Assembly (NCBI RefSeq): GCF_020037015.1
Contig: NZ_JAIQDE010000006.1
Span: 124,001-188,000 of the forward strand
DNA length: 64,000 bases
Direction: 5' to 3'
DNA from: Corallococcus sp. AS-1-6
GTDB lineage: Bacteria > Myxococcota > Myxococcia > Myxococcales > Myxococcaceae
Below the pieces are notes generated by a model, which worked only from the letters and a program-made list of their open reading frames with translations, ran no database searches and was not told where the DNA came from. The position numbers and the translations under genes were made by a program. This document shows, one piece after another, positions 41,568 to 51,035 of the stretch (positions are counted from its first letter, which is position 1; every line of letters begins with the position of its first letter).

Positions 41568-44104
41568 GGGCGCTGCTCGCGCGCTCCAGCCTGCGGCACC
41601 TGGGCGGGCACCCGTGGCTCACGGCGCTGTCGCTGCTGGGCATCGCGATGGGCGTGGCGGTGGTGGTGTCCATCGACCTGGCGAGCGGCAGCGCGCTGCG
41701 CGCCTTCGAGCAGTCCACGGACGTCGTCGCGGGCCGCGCCACGCACCAAATCACCGGCGGCACGTCCGGCCTGCCGGAGGGCGTCTACACGGCGCTGAAG
41801 CTGCGGCCGGACGCACCGGACGCGGCGCCCGTGGTGCAGGGCTTCGTGCAGGTGGAGGGCGGCAACCACCGCACGCTCACGCTGCTGGGGTTGGATCCCT
41901 TCGCGGAGGCCCCCTTCCGGGACTTCTCCACGGGCGGCGCGGTGGGGGACGTGGGCGCGCTGCTCACGCGGCCGGGCACGGTGGTGATGGGCGCGAAGAC
42001 GGCGCGGAGCCTGGGCGTGAAGGCCGGGGACACGCTGCCGGTGACGGTGACGGGGCTGCGCCGGGAGCTGCGCGTGTCGGCGCTGCTGACGCCTTCGCGG
42101 GAGACGACGGAGCGCGCGCTGGAGTCGCTGCTCATCGCGGACATCTCCACCGCGCAGGAGGTGCTGGGCCTGGAGGGCCGGCTGACGCGCGTGGACCTGC
42201 GCCTGAAGGGCGGAGAGGCGCAGGCCTCGGCGCTCAGGGCCACGCTGCCGCCGGGCGCGGAGCTGGTCCAGACGTCCGGGCGCGCGGGCACGGTGGAGCA
42301 GATGACGCGGGCGTTCCGCACCAACCTCACCGCGCTGTCGCTGCTGGCGCTCGTGGTGGGGATGTTCCTCATCTACAACACGATGACGTTCTCCGTGGTG
42401 CAGCGGCGCGGGATGCTGGGCCGGCTGCGCGCGGTGGGCGTGACGCGCGGCGAGCTGTTCGCGGTGGTGCTGGGCGAGGCCCTGCTGCTGGGCATCGTGG
42501 GCACCGCGGCGGGGCTGCTCCTGGGCATCCTGATGGCCAGCGGCCTGGTGGGCCTCATCACCCGCACCATCAACGACCTGTACTTCGTGGTGAACGTGCG
42601 GCGCCTGTCCCTGGAGCCGTTCACGCTGATCAAGGGCCTGAGCCTGGGCCTGGGCGCGACGGTGCTGGCGGCGCTGGTGCCCGCGTGGGAGGCGGCGCGG
42701 GCGGCACCGGTGACGGCGCTGCGGCGCTCGACGGTGGAGGACGTGTCCCGCGACCGGGCGCCCCGGCTGGCGGTGCTGGGGCTGCTCATCCTGGCCCTCT
42801 CGGCGGCGGTGCTCGCGTGGCCCACGCAGGCGCTGCTGCCGGCATACGCGGGGCTCTTCGGCGTGCTGCTGGGCAGCGCGCTCCTGGTGCCGTGGGTGAC
42901 GGAGAAGCTGACGGTGGCGGCGGCCCGGCCGCTGGGCGCGCTGTTCGGTCCCCTGGGGCGCATGGCGGCGCGCGGCGTGACGGCGAGCCTGTCGCGCACG
43001 GCGGTGGCGCTGGCGGCGCTGATGGTCGCGGTGGCGACGACGGTGGGCGTGGGCCTGATGGTGTCCAGCTTCCGCGGCACGGTGGCGGCGTGGCTGGAGT
43101 CCGCGTTGCAGGCGGACGTGTTCGTGTCGCCGCCGTCGCTGGTGGCGCGGCGCGGGGACTCGTCGCTGGTGCCGGGGCTCGCGGAGAAGCTGCGGTCCAC
43201 GCCGGGGGTCGAGGCGAGCGGCTCCATCCGGGTCATCCATGTGCGCGTCAACGACGTGGACACGGACCTGCTGGCGGTGGACTTCGCGAAGGGCCACGAG
43301 CGGACGTACCGCTTCAAGGAAGGGCGCGCGGAGGACGTGTGGCGGCGGCTGGACGCGTCACCGGACGCGCTCATCGTGTCGGAGCCCTTCGCGTTCCACC
43401 GGAACGTGCACGCGGGCGACACGCTGCGCGTGGCCACGGACAAGGGGCCGCACGACTTCCACGTGGCGGGCGTGTACTTCGACTATGGCTCGGACGTGGG
43501 GACGGTGCTGATGCCGCGCGCCACGTACGAGCACTGGTACGAGGACCGGGGCGTGACGGGCCTGTCCCTCTTCGCCGCGCCCGGACAGGACGTGGACGAG
43601 CTGGTGGCCCGCGTGCGCGACCGCGCGGGCGGGGAGCAGGCGCTGAACGTGCGCGCGAACCGGGCGCTGCGGCAGGCGTCGATGGAGGTGTTCGACCGGA
43701 CCTTCACCATCACGCAGGTGCTGCGCCTGCTGGCGATTGGCGTCGCGTTCGTGGGCGTGCTGAGCGCGCTGATGTCGTTGCAGTTGGAGCGTGCGCGCGA
43801 GTTCGCGGTGCTGCGCGCGACGGGGCTCACGCCGGGACAACTGTGGGGCATGGTGTCGTTGCAGACGGGCCTGCTGGGGCTGCTCGCGGGGCTGTTCTCC
43901 GTGCCGCTGGGGCTGGCGTTGGCCTACGTGCTGGTGCACGTCATCAACCAGCGCTCGTTCGGGTGGACGTTGCAGTTGGTGGTGGCGCCGGGCGTGGTGG
44001 GCCAGGCGCTGGTGCTGGCGCTGGTGGCGGCGGCGCTCGCGGGGCTGTACCCGGCGTGGCGCATGGCGCGCGCGAACCCGGCCATGGCGCTGCGGGAGGA
44101 GTGA
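41564..44104 (+). CDS. Duplicated FtsX-type ABC permease
   Basis: This 846-residue protein starts at the ATG at 41564. It contains two MacB-periplasmic-plus-FtsX modules in one chain. Each has an N-terminal helix, a large periplasmic region and a three-helix FtsX core: first [21 protein letters not shown] with [19 protein letters not shown], then [19 protein letters not shown] with [20 protein letters not shown]. This equals AttF and AttG joined. It acts with the ATPase before it and the lipocalin-domain protein after it. Confidence 0.92.
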   Translation: MRALLARSSLRHLGGHPWLTALSLLGIAMGVAVVVSIDLASGSALRAFEQSTDVVAGRATHQITGGTSGLPEGVYTALKLRPDAPDAAPVVQGFVQVEGGNHRTLTLLGLDPFAEAPFRDFSTGGAVGDVGALLTRPGTVVMGAKTARSLGVKAGDTLPVTVTGLRRELRVSALLTPSRETTERALESLLIADISTAQEVLGLEGRLTRVDLRLKGGEAQASALRATLPPGAELVQTSGRAGTVEQMTRAFRTNLTALSLLALVVGMFLIYNTMTFSVVQRRGMLGRLRAVGVTRGELFAVVLGEALLLGIVGTAAGLLLGILMASGLVGLITRTINDLYFVVNVRRLSLEPFTLIKGLSLGLGATVLAALVPAWEAARAAPVTALRRSTVEDVSRDRAPRLAVLGLLILALSAAVLAWPTQALLPAYAGLFGVLLGSALLVPWVTEKLTVAAARPLGALFGPLGRMAARGVTASLSRTAVALAALMVAVATTVGVGLMVSSFRGTVAAWLESALQADVFVSPPSLVARRGDSSLVPGLAEKLRSTPGVEASGSIRVIHVRVNDVDTDLLAVDFAKGHERTYRFKEGRAEDVWRRLDASPDALIVSEPFAFHRNVHAGDTLRVATDKGPHDFHVAGVYFDYGSDVGTVLMPRATYEHWYEDRGVTGLSLFAAPGQDVDELVARVRDRAGGEQALNVRANRALRQASMEVFDRTFTITQVLRLLAIGVAFVGVLSALMSLQLERAREFAVLRATGLTPGQLWGMVSLQTGLLGLLAGLFSVPLGLALAYVLVHVINQRSFGWTLQLVVAPGVVGQALVLALVAAALAGLYPAWRMARANPAMALREE

Positions 44105-44107
44105 GGC

Positions 44108-45310
44108 ATGGGGCGGGGACTCGTCATCGGGGTGGTGTTGGTGCTGGCCGCGCTGGGCTTGGCGGTGGGCGTGGTGCTGCGGGACACGGAGGACACCGGG
44201 CCCGCGAACGCGGGCGGCATGACGGTCGCGTCCGCGATGGGCGGGGACGGCGGCACGGAGGGCTTCGCGCGCGCGATGGAGCCCCGGCCCTTCCACTTCC
44301 CGGAGGACCACGGCCCCCACCCCGACTTCCGCACCGAGTGGTGGTACTGGACGGGAAACCTGGAGACGCAGGACGGGCGCGCCTTCGGCTACCAGTTCAC
44401 GCTGTTCCGCAGCGCGCTGTCGCCGGAGCAGCCCCAGCGTGAGTCCGGCTGGGGCACGCGGCAGGTGTTCATGGGGCACTTCACGCTGACGGACGTGAGC
44501 GCCGGCAGGTTCCACGTCACCGAGCGCTTCAGCCGCGCGGCGCAGGGGCTGGCGGGCGCGGACGGGGCGCCCTTCCATGTCTGGCTTCAGGACTGGGACG
44601 TGCGAAGTGAAGGCACGAACGGCGGCACGTGGCCCATGCACCTGCGCGCGCAGGGCGACGGCGTGACGCTGGAGCTGACGCTGGATGAAGGCAAGCCGCC
44701 GGTGCTCCAGGGTGACAAGGGTTTGAGCCAGAAGGGCCCGGAGCGGGGCAACGCGTCCTACTACTACTCGATGCCGCGCATGCCTTCGCGGGGCACGGTG
44801 TCGGTGGACGGGCAGACGGTGCAGGTGAAGGGCGAGAGCTGGATGGACCGCGAGTGGAGCACCAGCGCGCTGAGCGGCGACCAGGTGGGCTGGGACTGGT
44901 TCGCGCTCCAGCTCTCCGACGGCAGCGAGCTGATGCTCTACCAACTGCGCAAGAAGGACGGGTCGAAGGACGCCTTCAGCGCGGGCACGTATGTCCCCGC
45001 GACGGGCGAAGCCGTGCACCTGGGCGCCGATGACATGCGCTTGGAGCCCCGGGGCACCTGGAAGAGCCCGCGCGGCGGCGAGTACCCGGCGGGCTGGCGC
45101 GTGCAGGTCCCCAAGGTGTCCCTGGAGCTGACGGTGACGCCGAAGCTGCCGGACCAGGAGCTGCCGGTGCTGGTGCGCTACTGGGAGGGCGCGGTGACGG
45201 TGGACGGCACTCGCGAGGGCCAGCCCGTGCAGGGGCGCGGCTACCTGGAGATGACGGGCTACGCGGACGCGCCCCGGAGCGACGAGACCGTGCGCAGCCG
45301 CACGCCGTGA
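44108..45310 (+). CDS. AttH-like lipocalin/CrtC-type exported protein
   Basis: This 400-residue protein starts at the ATG at 44108, 3 bp past the permease stop. One N-terminal helix (VIGVVLVLAALGLAVGVVL) anchors it or serves as a signal. The AttH/hydroxyneurosporene-synthase-like double lipocalin fold is clear: PHPDFRTEWWYWTGNL, FGYQFTLFRSALS, HFTLTDV, YYYSMPRMPSRGTV, KGESWMDREWSTSAL and GWDWFALQLSDGSELMLYQLR. With the ATPase and permease it forms an AttEFGH-like set, predicted to move a hydrophobic ligand at the envelope. Confidence 0.9.
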   Translation: MGRGLVIGVVLVLAALGLAVGVVLRDTEDTGPANAGGMTVASAMGGDGGTEGFARAMEPRPFHFPEDHGPHPDFRTEWWYWTGNLETQDGRAFGYQFTLFRSALSPEQPQRESGWGTRQVFMGHFTLTDVSAGRFHVTERFSRAAQGLAGADGAPFHVWLQDWDVRSEGTNGGTWPMHLRAQGDGVTLELTLDEGKPPVLQGDKGLSQKGPERGNASYYYSMPRMPSRGTVSVDGQTVQVKGESWMDREWSTSALSGDQVGWDWFALQLSDGSELMLYQLRKKDGSKDAFSAGTYVPATGEAVHLGADDMRLEPRGTWKSPRGGEYPAGWRVQVPKVSLELTVTPKLPDQELPVLVRYWEGAVTVDGTREGQPVQGRGYLEMTGYADAPRSDETVRSRTP

Positions 45311-45311
45311 C

Positions 45312-45725
45312 TCAGCCCCGGGCGGCGCGCTTGACCTGGAGGTCGTGGGCCTCCTTGAGGTACGGGCGCAGCAGGCGGAGCGTTTCGTGGCTGGGGTTGA
45401 CCACGCTCAGCCAGAACATGCGCGCGTAGGTCGGGTGCGGCAGGAGCACGTCCAGGTCCGCGTAGTCCACGTTCGGGTCGGGCTCCGGGAACAGCTTCTG
45501 GAAGCTCTCCTTGCTCAAGCCCAGGTTCAGCCGGAACACGCCGTCGCGGTCCAGCTCCGAGTGGTGGTCGAGCTCCGTGTCCCGCGTGACGATGGTCGCG
45601 AAGGGGAACTTCCGCTCGTCCCCGGCGAAGAAGAAGAGGTCCGGCGTGCTGGTGTCCATGTGCACGTCCCTGAACGCATCCCGGATGTACGCCGCCAAGG
45701 CCTCCAGGCTGATGGCTCCCGTCAT
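45312..45725 (-). CDS. DUF6194 protein
   Basis: This 137-residue protein starts at the ATG at 45725. It matches DUF6194 in the blocks LFFFAGDERKFPFATIVTRDTE, DGVFRLNLGLSKESF and HPTYARMFWLSVVNPSHETL. It is a small cytoplasmic protein of unknown function, sometimes near stress or metabolic genes. The stop is 1 bp from the convergent AttH stop. Confidence 0.82.
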   Translation of the reverse strand: MTGAISLEALAAYIRDAFRDVHMDTSTPDLFFFAGDERKFPFATIVTRDTELDHHSELDRDGVFRLNLGLSKESFQKLFPEPDPNVDYADLDVLLPHPTYARMFWLSVVNPSHETLRLLRPYLKEAHDLQVKRAARG

Positions 45726-45746
45726 GACGTCCTCCCCGAGCTAGAA

Positions 45747-45770
45747 CCGTGCGTGACTTAGCACGCACGG
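45747..45770 (-). terminator. Hairpin terminator
   Basis: A perfect 9-bp stem, CCGTGCGTG / CACGCACGG, with the loop ACTTAG lies 32 bp past the stop of the lipoprotein gene at 45802 and upstream of the DUF6194 start. Confidence 0.6.
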
Positions 45771-45801
45771 CGCAACCTCGGGGGAGGGTCCGCGGACGAG
45801 G

Positions 45802-46671
45802 CTACTGGGACCAGTAGCACTCCAGCGACTCACGCGCGGACTTGCCAATGAGTTCACAGTTCTCGAAGCGGGCGCGCGCGTCTCCCTCGAGCCCCTGCCG
45901 ATACTGGTCCGCGAAGCGCCGGAAGTAGCCGTCCGGCAGCGCCTTCGAGTCGAGCCGGAAGGTGGCGGCGGGTGTCCGCTCGAACTCCAGTCGGAATCCG
46001 ATGCCTCGGCCAGCGACGAGCTGCCGGATGCTGGACTCCTCGGTGACAGACTCCGCCACCATCTCGTTGAGCAGGCTCGACAAGGCCACCGTGCCGTCGC
46101 TCCCGGTGCGGCCCTTGCGCTGCGCCGACCCCATGACGACGCTCCATTGCAGCGGCGCCTTGAGGGTGAAGGAGCGATCCTCGCAACGCTCCGTGCGCAC
46201 ATCCTCCACCTCGCCGGTGACGACCTCGACCTGTCTGACGTCCTTGTCGGTGAGCGCCGTCACCAGGGGATAGATGGCCGCGGCCGACAGCCCTATCCCG
46301 AGCGCCGAGGAGAGGCCATCGTCTTCCTCCTCGTCGGAGGAGCCTCCCGACTGAGACATCAGCACGAGACCACCGCCGAGCATCGCGACGCCCAGAATGA
46401 GCGAGCCCATGGGCGGGCCCTCCTTCGTGTCGATGCGCTTGCGGCTGAACTCGGTGGAGACTTCAGTGCAGGTGTTGCGCTCCACGACGACGCTGCCCAC
46501 GTAGGACGGGTCCACATTCGTCCGCAGCGTGTCCGTGTGCTTCTCGCCGAGCGAGGACTCCCGCAGGCGCTCGCCACGGACGTACTCGGAGGAGGTGGTG
46601 CAGCCCGCCTGGGTGAGCAGCAGCGCCACGAGCCCCGTGACCAATCCCCTAGAAGAGACGGTTGCGCGCAT
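45802..46671 (-). CDS. Lipoprotein with a central hydrophobic stretch
   Basis: This 289-residue protein starts at the ATG at 46671; an in-frame GTG at 46686 is an alternative. Its signal peptide ends in the lipobox-like TQAGC. The mature part has a first domain with paired cysteines, a hydrophobic stretch (MGSLILGVAMLGGGLVLMS, then ALGIGLSAAAIYPLVTAL) that may be membrane-inserted, and a C-terminal domain with RFENCELIGKSA. No family is recognised. It overlaps the end of the upstream gene by 23 bp, so the two form an operon. Confidence 0.65.
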   Translation of the reverse strand: MRATVSSRGLVTGLVALLLTQAGCTTSSEYVRGERLRESSLGEKHTDTLRTNVDPSYVGSVVVERNTCTEVSTEFSRKRIDTKEGPPMGSLILGVAMLGGGLVLMSQSGGSSDEEEDDGLSSALGIGLSAAAIYPLVTALTDKDVRQVEVVTGEVEDVRTERCEDRSFTLKAPLQWSVVMGSAQRKGRTGSDGTVALSSLLNEMVAESVTEESSIRQLVAGRGIGFRLEFERTPAATFRLDSKALPDGYFRRFADQYRQGLEGDARARFENCELIGKSARESLECYWSQ

Positions 46672-47221
46672 CTTCCATTGCTCCACAAAGCCGCGAGTAG
46701 TGCTCCAGCGCCCGCTCCAGACGGAGGCTCTTGTCCTCGTCCGTCCGTCGGCCGCTGATGAAGTCCGTCACCGACGTCACGGTGAGGTCGACGTAGGGCA
46801 GGCTCTGGAACTTGCCGGTCGGCTCCGCGCAGTAGCGGTTCTCCGGGCCACACTTGCGGAACATCGAATACGTGCCGGTGTGCTTCTGTTTCACGCGCAG
46901 CCGCAAGGTCGCGTCCTTGCCGTTGTCGAGCCGGATGACCTCGATGGGGAGCAACAGCCCACGCAGGTCGACGATCTCCGTGCGCTCCCGGGGCTTGTCG
47001 AGCACCATGATGCGGCAGTCCTTCACGGTGACGTGCACCTCCGAGTCATTCCATGCCTCGATGTGCTCGCGCAGCCACTCCTCCGTCTGCGCCGCGGTCG
47101 GGTCCACCTTGCGCACCTGGGCGGGAGCTTCGGGGGGCGGCGTCTTCTCCGCTGCGAGCCCCCCCGCCGAGGTCAACAGCATCAGGGAAAACGACCACAG
47201 ACAATGTTGAGAATGTCGCAC
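46649..47221 (-). CDS. Exported protein of unknown function
   Basis: This 190-residue protein is read from the GTG at 47221, which gives a signal peptide (CLWSFSLMLLTSAGGLAA). The mature part has VHVTVKDCRIMVLDKPRERTE, DATLRLRVKQKHTG and a C-terminal helix, ERALEHYSRLCGAMEDARNR. An upstream start at 47260 is possible. It is periplasmic and the first gene of a two-gene operon with the lipoprotein. No family is identified. Confidence 0.6.
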   Translation of the reverse strand: MRHSQHCLWSFSLMLLTSAGGLAAEKTPPPEAPAQVRKVDPTAAQTEEWLREHIEAWNDSEVHVTVKDCRIMVLDKPRERTEIVDLRGLLLPIEVIRLDNGKDATLRLRVKQKHTGTYSMFRKCGPENRYCAEPTGKFQSLPYVDLTVTSVTDFISGRRTDEDKSLRLERALEHYSRLCGAMEDARNRLF

Positions 47222-47368
47222 ATTGGAACGCTGCCATGCCCCGGCGTTCGACAGCAACACCTTGTTGATTCAAGCCCCGGCCCCGCCGGGACCTCCGCCG
47301 CCACGGCAAGGCCGGTGCCGGCGTGCCGTGTACAGCCAGCGGGCCCGGGGGCTTAGATTGCCGGTCCC

Positions 47369-48352
47369 ATGAACGTCCTCGTCACCGGGGCCACCGGCCT
47401 CATCGGCAACGCCATCGCGCAGCGGCTCGTGAAGCAGGGCGCCTCCGTCCGCGCGCTCGTGCGGGACGTGGCCCGCGCCGCGAAGCTGCTCCCGGACTCC
47501 GTGAAGCTCATCCAGGGTGACGTCACGTCCCCGGGCACCCTGCCCGCCGCGATGCAGGACGTGGAGCGCGTCTTCCACGCCGCGGGCATGCCGGAGCAGT
47601 GGCAGCGGGACGACTCCATCTTCGACCGCGTGAACCGCCAGGGCAGCGTCAACGTCCTGTCCGCCGCGCACGCCGCGAGGGTGCGCCGCGTGGTCTACAC
47701 GTCCACCATGGATGTCTTCGCCGCGCCCCGGGGCGGCGAGCTGACCGAGGCGAACCTCGACCCGCACCCCAAGCCCACCGCCTACGAGCGCTCCAAGCAG
47801 GACGCCGAGCGCGCCGTGGAGGCCATCCGCCAGCAGGGCCTGGACGTCGTCTACGTCAACCCCGCCGCCGTCTACGGCCCCAGCCCCGTGCACGTGGGGC
47901 TCAACTCCTTCTTCATCCAACTGCTCAACAAGAAGGCCCCGCTGCTGCCGCCGGGCGGCATGTCCGTGGTCTACGTGGACGGCTGCACCGACGTGCACCT
48001 CGCCGCCGCCGAACGCGGCGTCAACGGCGAGCGCTACCTCGTCTCCGACCAGTACGTCAGCAACGCGGACCTCGCGCTCGCCATCCACCAGGCCGCGGGG
48101 GCCGGCAAGCCGCCCGCCGTCGCGCCCGCCTTCCTGATGGAGGCCCTGGCCCGCGTGTCCGCGCCGCTCGCGCGCGTGTTCCCCTTCACGCCGCTCGTCG
48201 CGCCCGGCCAACTGTCCTTCATGCGCTGGGAGGCCCACGTGAACGCGGCCAGGGCCCAGCGGGAGCTGGCCTTCCGCCCCACCCCGCTCGCGGAGGGCGT
48301 GGCCCGCACCGTCGCCTTCCTGCGGGAACAGGGACTCGTCCCGCGCGCCTGA
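47369..48352 (+). CDS. NAD-dependent epimerase/dehydratase family protein (extended SDR)
   Basis: This 327-residue protein starts at the ATG at 47369. It has the Rossmann GATGLIG (7-13), GDVTSPGTL, HAAG, VVYTSTMDVF, the catalytic pair in YERSK, and VYVNPAAVYGPSPVHVGLNSFF. These define the extended SDR (NAD-binding epimerase/dehydratase or 3-beta-HSD-like) family; the substrate (nucleotide sugar, dihydroflavonol-like compound or steroid) is not determined. It is monocistronic, followed by a strong hairpin. Confidence 0.9.
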   Translation: MNVLVTGATGLIGNAIAQRLVKQGASVRALVRDVARAAKLLPDSVKLIQGDVTSPGTLPAAMQDVERVFHAAGMPEQWQRDDSIFDRVNRQGSVNVLSAAHAARVRRVVYTSTMDVFAAPRGGELTEANLDPHPKPTAYERSKQDAERAVEAIRQQGLDVVYVNPAAVYGPSPVHVGLNSFFIQLLNKKAPLLPPGGMSVVYVDGCTDVHLAAAERGVNGERYLVSDQYVSNADLALAIHQAAGAGKPPAVAPAFLMEALARVSAPLARVFPFTPLVAPGQLSFMRWEAHVNAARAQRELAFRPTPLAEGVARTVAFLREQGLVPRA

Positions 48353-48712
48353 AAAGAACATGGGGGGCCGCCCCACAGGGATGACGGCCCCCCACGCGTG
48401 CCGCGACTGCCTACCGCAATCCGAGCGTCTCGCGCGCCCCTGTGCCCTCCCGCGCGTTGACCGTGATGGAGCCCCGGGGCGCCGGAGGTGCGCCCATCTG
48501 GATGGGAATCTGGAGACGCTCGTCCGCCCCCGGCGCCCCCCCCCACCCGCCCGCCTGCCCTCCGGCCCGGGACACGGGCTTTCGTGCCTCCTGTTCGACA
48601 TGGGGTGTCGACACACGGCGTAAGGCCCACCTTTCAACGCACGCACGTCCTTCTCGGGTCCGACCCCCGTCGAGGCCGCTCGGCCCCGTAACCCTCACCA
48701 CGGAGTGACACC
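48353..48712. other. 360-bp non-coding stretch
   Basis: It contains the epimerase terminator (48361-48394) and presumably the promoter of the small basic gene at 48713. The short frames within it lack ribosome sites and a consistent third-position GC bias, so I call no gene. Confidence 0.5.
48361..48394 (+). terminator. Strong hairpin after the epimerase gene
   Basis: TGGGGGGCCG (48361-48370) pairs with CGGCCCCCCA (48385-48394) around a 14-nt loop, just 8 bp past the stop at 48352. Confidence 0.7.
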
Positions 48713-48949
48713 ATGGCATTGCTATCCAACCTGCTGGGCGCGCTGGGCGCGTCGCGACGGAGCGTCTTCAGGGGCAGTGGCTGGAACCGCGGACGCAGCG
48801 CCTACGGCCGCCGTCCCCTCGGCTACGGGTACCGGGGACGCCGCTCCTCCGGCGCGGGCGGCTCGCTGGGCCGGATGATCCTCGCGGGCCTGGGCGCCTA
48901 CGGCCTGCGCCGCTACTTCAACAACCGCTCACGGGCCACGGGTTACTGA
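48713..48949 (+). CDS. Small Arg/Gly/Tyr-rich protein
   Basis: This 78-residue protein starts at the ATG at 48713 with GGAG 7 nt upstream. It is highly basic and rich in Arg, Gly, Tyr and Ser (SAYGRRPLGYGYRGRRSSG). A short hydrophobic segment (GRMILAGLGAYGLRRYF) near the end could be amphipathic or membrane-touching. No family is recognised. The frame is supported by the ribosome site and codon bias. Confidence 0.6.
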   Translation: MALLSNLLGALGASRRSVFRGSGWNRGRSAYGRRPLGYGYRGRRSSGAGGSLGRMILAGLGAYGLRRYFNNRSRATGY

Positions 48950-49163
48950 AAGCGGGCCGCCGCGCGCGGCAGCGCCGGGAAGTACCGTGGACTTCCCCCG
49001 GCAAGGCGCGCCGCCACGGCACCCCCACGCGGGCACGGGAGCGTTCCACGGACTGCTCCCGGTGCCTGACATCCCCGCACGCGCCGTGGGTGCGAGCGCC
49101 TCCGCTTGGAGTAGGGTCCCCTTCCGTGTCCGGCCACTGGCCGACGAAAGAGGCTCCGCACGC

Positions 49164-50648
49164 ATGGCGAAGGCGAAATACGTCCTGGCGCTGGACCAGG
49201 GCACCACGGGGACCCACGTCTCCATCCTCGATACCCGGTTGCAGGTGGTGGGCCGCTCCTACAAGGAGCTGACCCAGCACTTCCCCAAGCCGTCGTGGGT
49301 GGAGCACGACCTGATCGACATCTGGAACACCAGCGAGTGGTGCATCGCCCGCGCCCTCAAGGACGCCGGCCTCACCGGCCGCGACATCGCCGTGGTGGGC
49401 ATCACCAACCAGCGCGAGACGACGGGCCTCTGGGACCGCGAGACCTCCGAGCCCCTGGCCCGCGCCATCGTCTGGCAGGACCGCCGCACCGCGGACATCT
49501 GTCAGCGGCTCAAGGCCGAGGGCGTGGAGCCCCGCGTGCGGGAGGTGACGGGCCTGGTGCTGGACCCCTACTTCTCCGGCACCAAGCTCACCTGGCTCTT
49601 CCAGCACCTCAAGGGCGCGAAGAAGCGCGCCGAGAAGGGCGACGTGTGCTTCGGCACCATGGACTCGTGGCTCGTCCACAAGCTCACCGGCGGCGTCGCC
49701 CACGTCACGGACGTGTCCAACGCCAGCCGCACGCTGCTCATGGACCTGCGCACGCTCAACTGGGATGACGAGCTGTGCTCGCTCCTGGGGGTGCCGCGCG
49801 CATGCCTGCCGGAAATCAGGGGCAACGCGGAGGTGTACGGCACCACGCGCGGCATGCGCAGCCTGCCGGACGGCATCCTCGTCGCGGGCATGGCGGGCGA
49901 CCAGCAGGCGGCCCTCTTCGGGCAGGCGTGCTTCGAGCCCGGCGAGTCCAAGTGCACCTACGGCACCGGCGCCTTCCTGCTCATGAACACCGGCACCCAG
50001 CCGGTGCGCTCCACCGCGGGGCTGCTCACCACCGTGGCGTGGAAGCTGGGCAACACCACGCACTACGCGCTGGAGGGCAGCTCCTTCATCGCGGGCGCCG
50101 CCGTGCAGTGGCTGCGTGACGGCCTCAAGGTCATCAAGAAGGCCCCGGACGTGGAGGCGCTGGCCGCCAGCGTGAAGGACTCCGGCGACGTCGTCTTCGT
50201 CCCGGCGCTCGCGGGCCTGGGCGCGCCGCACTGGCGCCCGGAGGCGCGCGGCCTGTTCGCCGGCATCGACCGCTCCACCACCGTGGCGCACCTGGCGCGC
50301 GCGACGCTGGAGGGCGTGGCCCTTCAAATCCACGACCTGGCGGAGGCCATGCGCCGCGACAGCGGGCGGGACATCCCCGTCTTCAAGGCGGACGGCGGCG
50401 CCGCGGCCAACAACCTGCTCATGCAGTACCAGGCGGACCTGCTGGGCGTGCCGGTGGTCCGCCCGCGCAACCTGGAGACCACGTCCCTGGGCGCGGCCTT
50501 CCTGGGCGGCCTGGGCGCGGGCGTGTGGACCAGCCCGGACGCCATCCGCCGCGCGTGGAAGGCGGACCGGACCTTCAAGCCGAAGATGAAGCCGGAGGTG
50601 CGCGCGCGCCACCTGGAAAAGTGGAAGCAGGCGGTTTCTCGCGCGTGA
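49164..50648 (+). CDS. glpK: Glycerol kinase
   Basis: This 494-residue protein starts at the ATG at 49164 with an AGAGG ribosome site. GlpK makes sn-glycerol 3-phosphate from glycerol and ATP. The FGGY-family blocks are complete: LALDQGTTGTHVSIL, WVEHDLIDIW, GITNQRETTGLWDRE, AIVWQDRRT, GTMDSWLVHKLTGG, GMAGDQQAALFGQACFEPGE, CTYGTGAFLLMNTG, GLGAPHWRPEARG, KADGGAAANNLLMQYQADLL and TSLGAAFLGGLG. No GlpF or GlpD gene is adjacent. A 214-bp upstream gap holds its promoter. Confidence 0.96.
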   Translation: MAKAKYVLALDQGTTGTHVSILDTRLQVVGRSYKELTQHFPKPSWVEHDLIDIWNTSEWCIARALKDAGLTGRDIAVVGITNQRETTGLWDRETSEPLARAIVWQDRRTADICQRLKAEGVEPRVREVTGLVLDPYFSGTKLTWLFQHLKGAKKRAEKGDVCFGTMDSWLVHKLTGGVAHVTDVSNASRTLLMDLRTLNWDDELCSLLGVPRACLPEIRGNAEVYGTTRGMRSLPDGILVAGMAGDQQAALFGQACFEPGESKCTYGTGAFLLMNTGTQPVRSTAGLLTTVAWKLGNTTHYALEGSSFIAGAAVQWLRDGLKVIKKAPDVEALAASVKDSGDVVFVPALAGLGAPHWRPEARGLFAGIDRSTTVAHLARATLEGVALQIHDLAEAMRRDSGRDIPVFKADGGAAANNLLMQYQADLLGVPVVRPRNLETTSLGAAFLGGLGAGVWTSPDAIRRAWKADRTFKPKMKPEVRARHLEKWKQAVSRA

Positions 50649-50723
50649 AGTGACACAGGGGAGCCCGGCGCATTGAACGCGCCGGGGCTTCCATCGGGCG
50701 GGGGAGCGGGTAGAACGGCCGCC

Positions 50724-51035
50724 ATGGCCTACGACCGCACGTTGCTCTCCCCGGATGCGCTCCAGACCTTCCTCACCCAGCACCCCGCCTGGACGCACGA
50801 GGGCGGGATGATCCGCCGCACCTACGAAGCGCCCTCGTTCCTGGAGGGCATCGCCTTCGTGGAGCGCGTGGCGAAGGCCGCGGAGGCCGCGGACCACCAC
50901 CCGGACATCGACATCCGGTGGCGCAAGGTGACGCTGGCGCTGGTGACGCACGACGCGGGCGGCCTCACGTCCCGCGACACCGCCCTGGCGGCGGAGGCGG
51001 ACCGCCTCTTCAGCGAAGGGGCCTCCGTCCGGTGA
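50724..51035 (+). CDS. phhB: 4a-hydroxytetrahydrobiopterin dehydratase
   Basis: This 103-residue protein starts at the ATG at 50724. It recycles 4a-carbinolamine tetrahydrobiopterin after aromatic amino acid hydroxylation. The family signature ADHHPDIDIRWRKVTLALVTHDAGGLTSRD carries the catalytic histidines in HHPDI. Its stop overlaps the GTG of the next gene by 3 bp, so the outer-membrane protein is likely co-translated. Confidence 0.92.
   Translation: MAYDRTLLSPDALQTFLTQHPAWTHEGGMIRRTYEAPSFLEGIAFVERVAKAAEAADHHPDIDIRWRKVTLALVTHDAGGLTSRDTALAAEADRLFSEGASVR

Noticed and set aside
48411-48719. 102-codon minus-strand frame in the gap before the small basic gene
   Set aside because: No ribosome site, composition typical of random GC-rich frames, and it overlaps the start of the better-supported gene at 48713.
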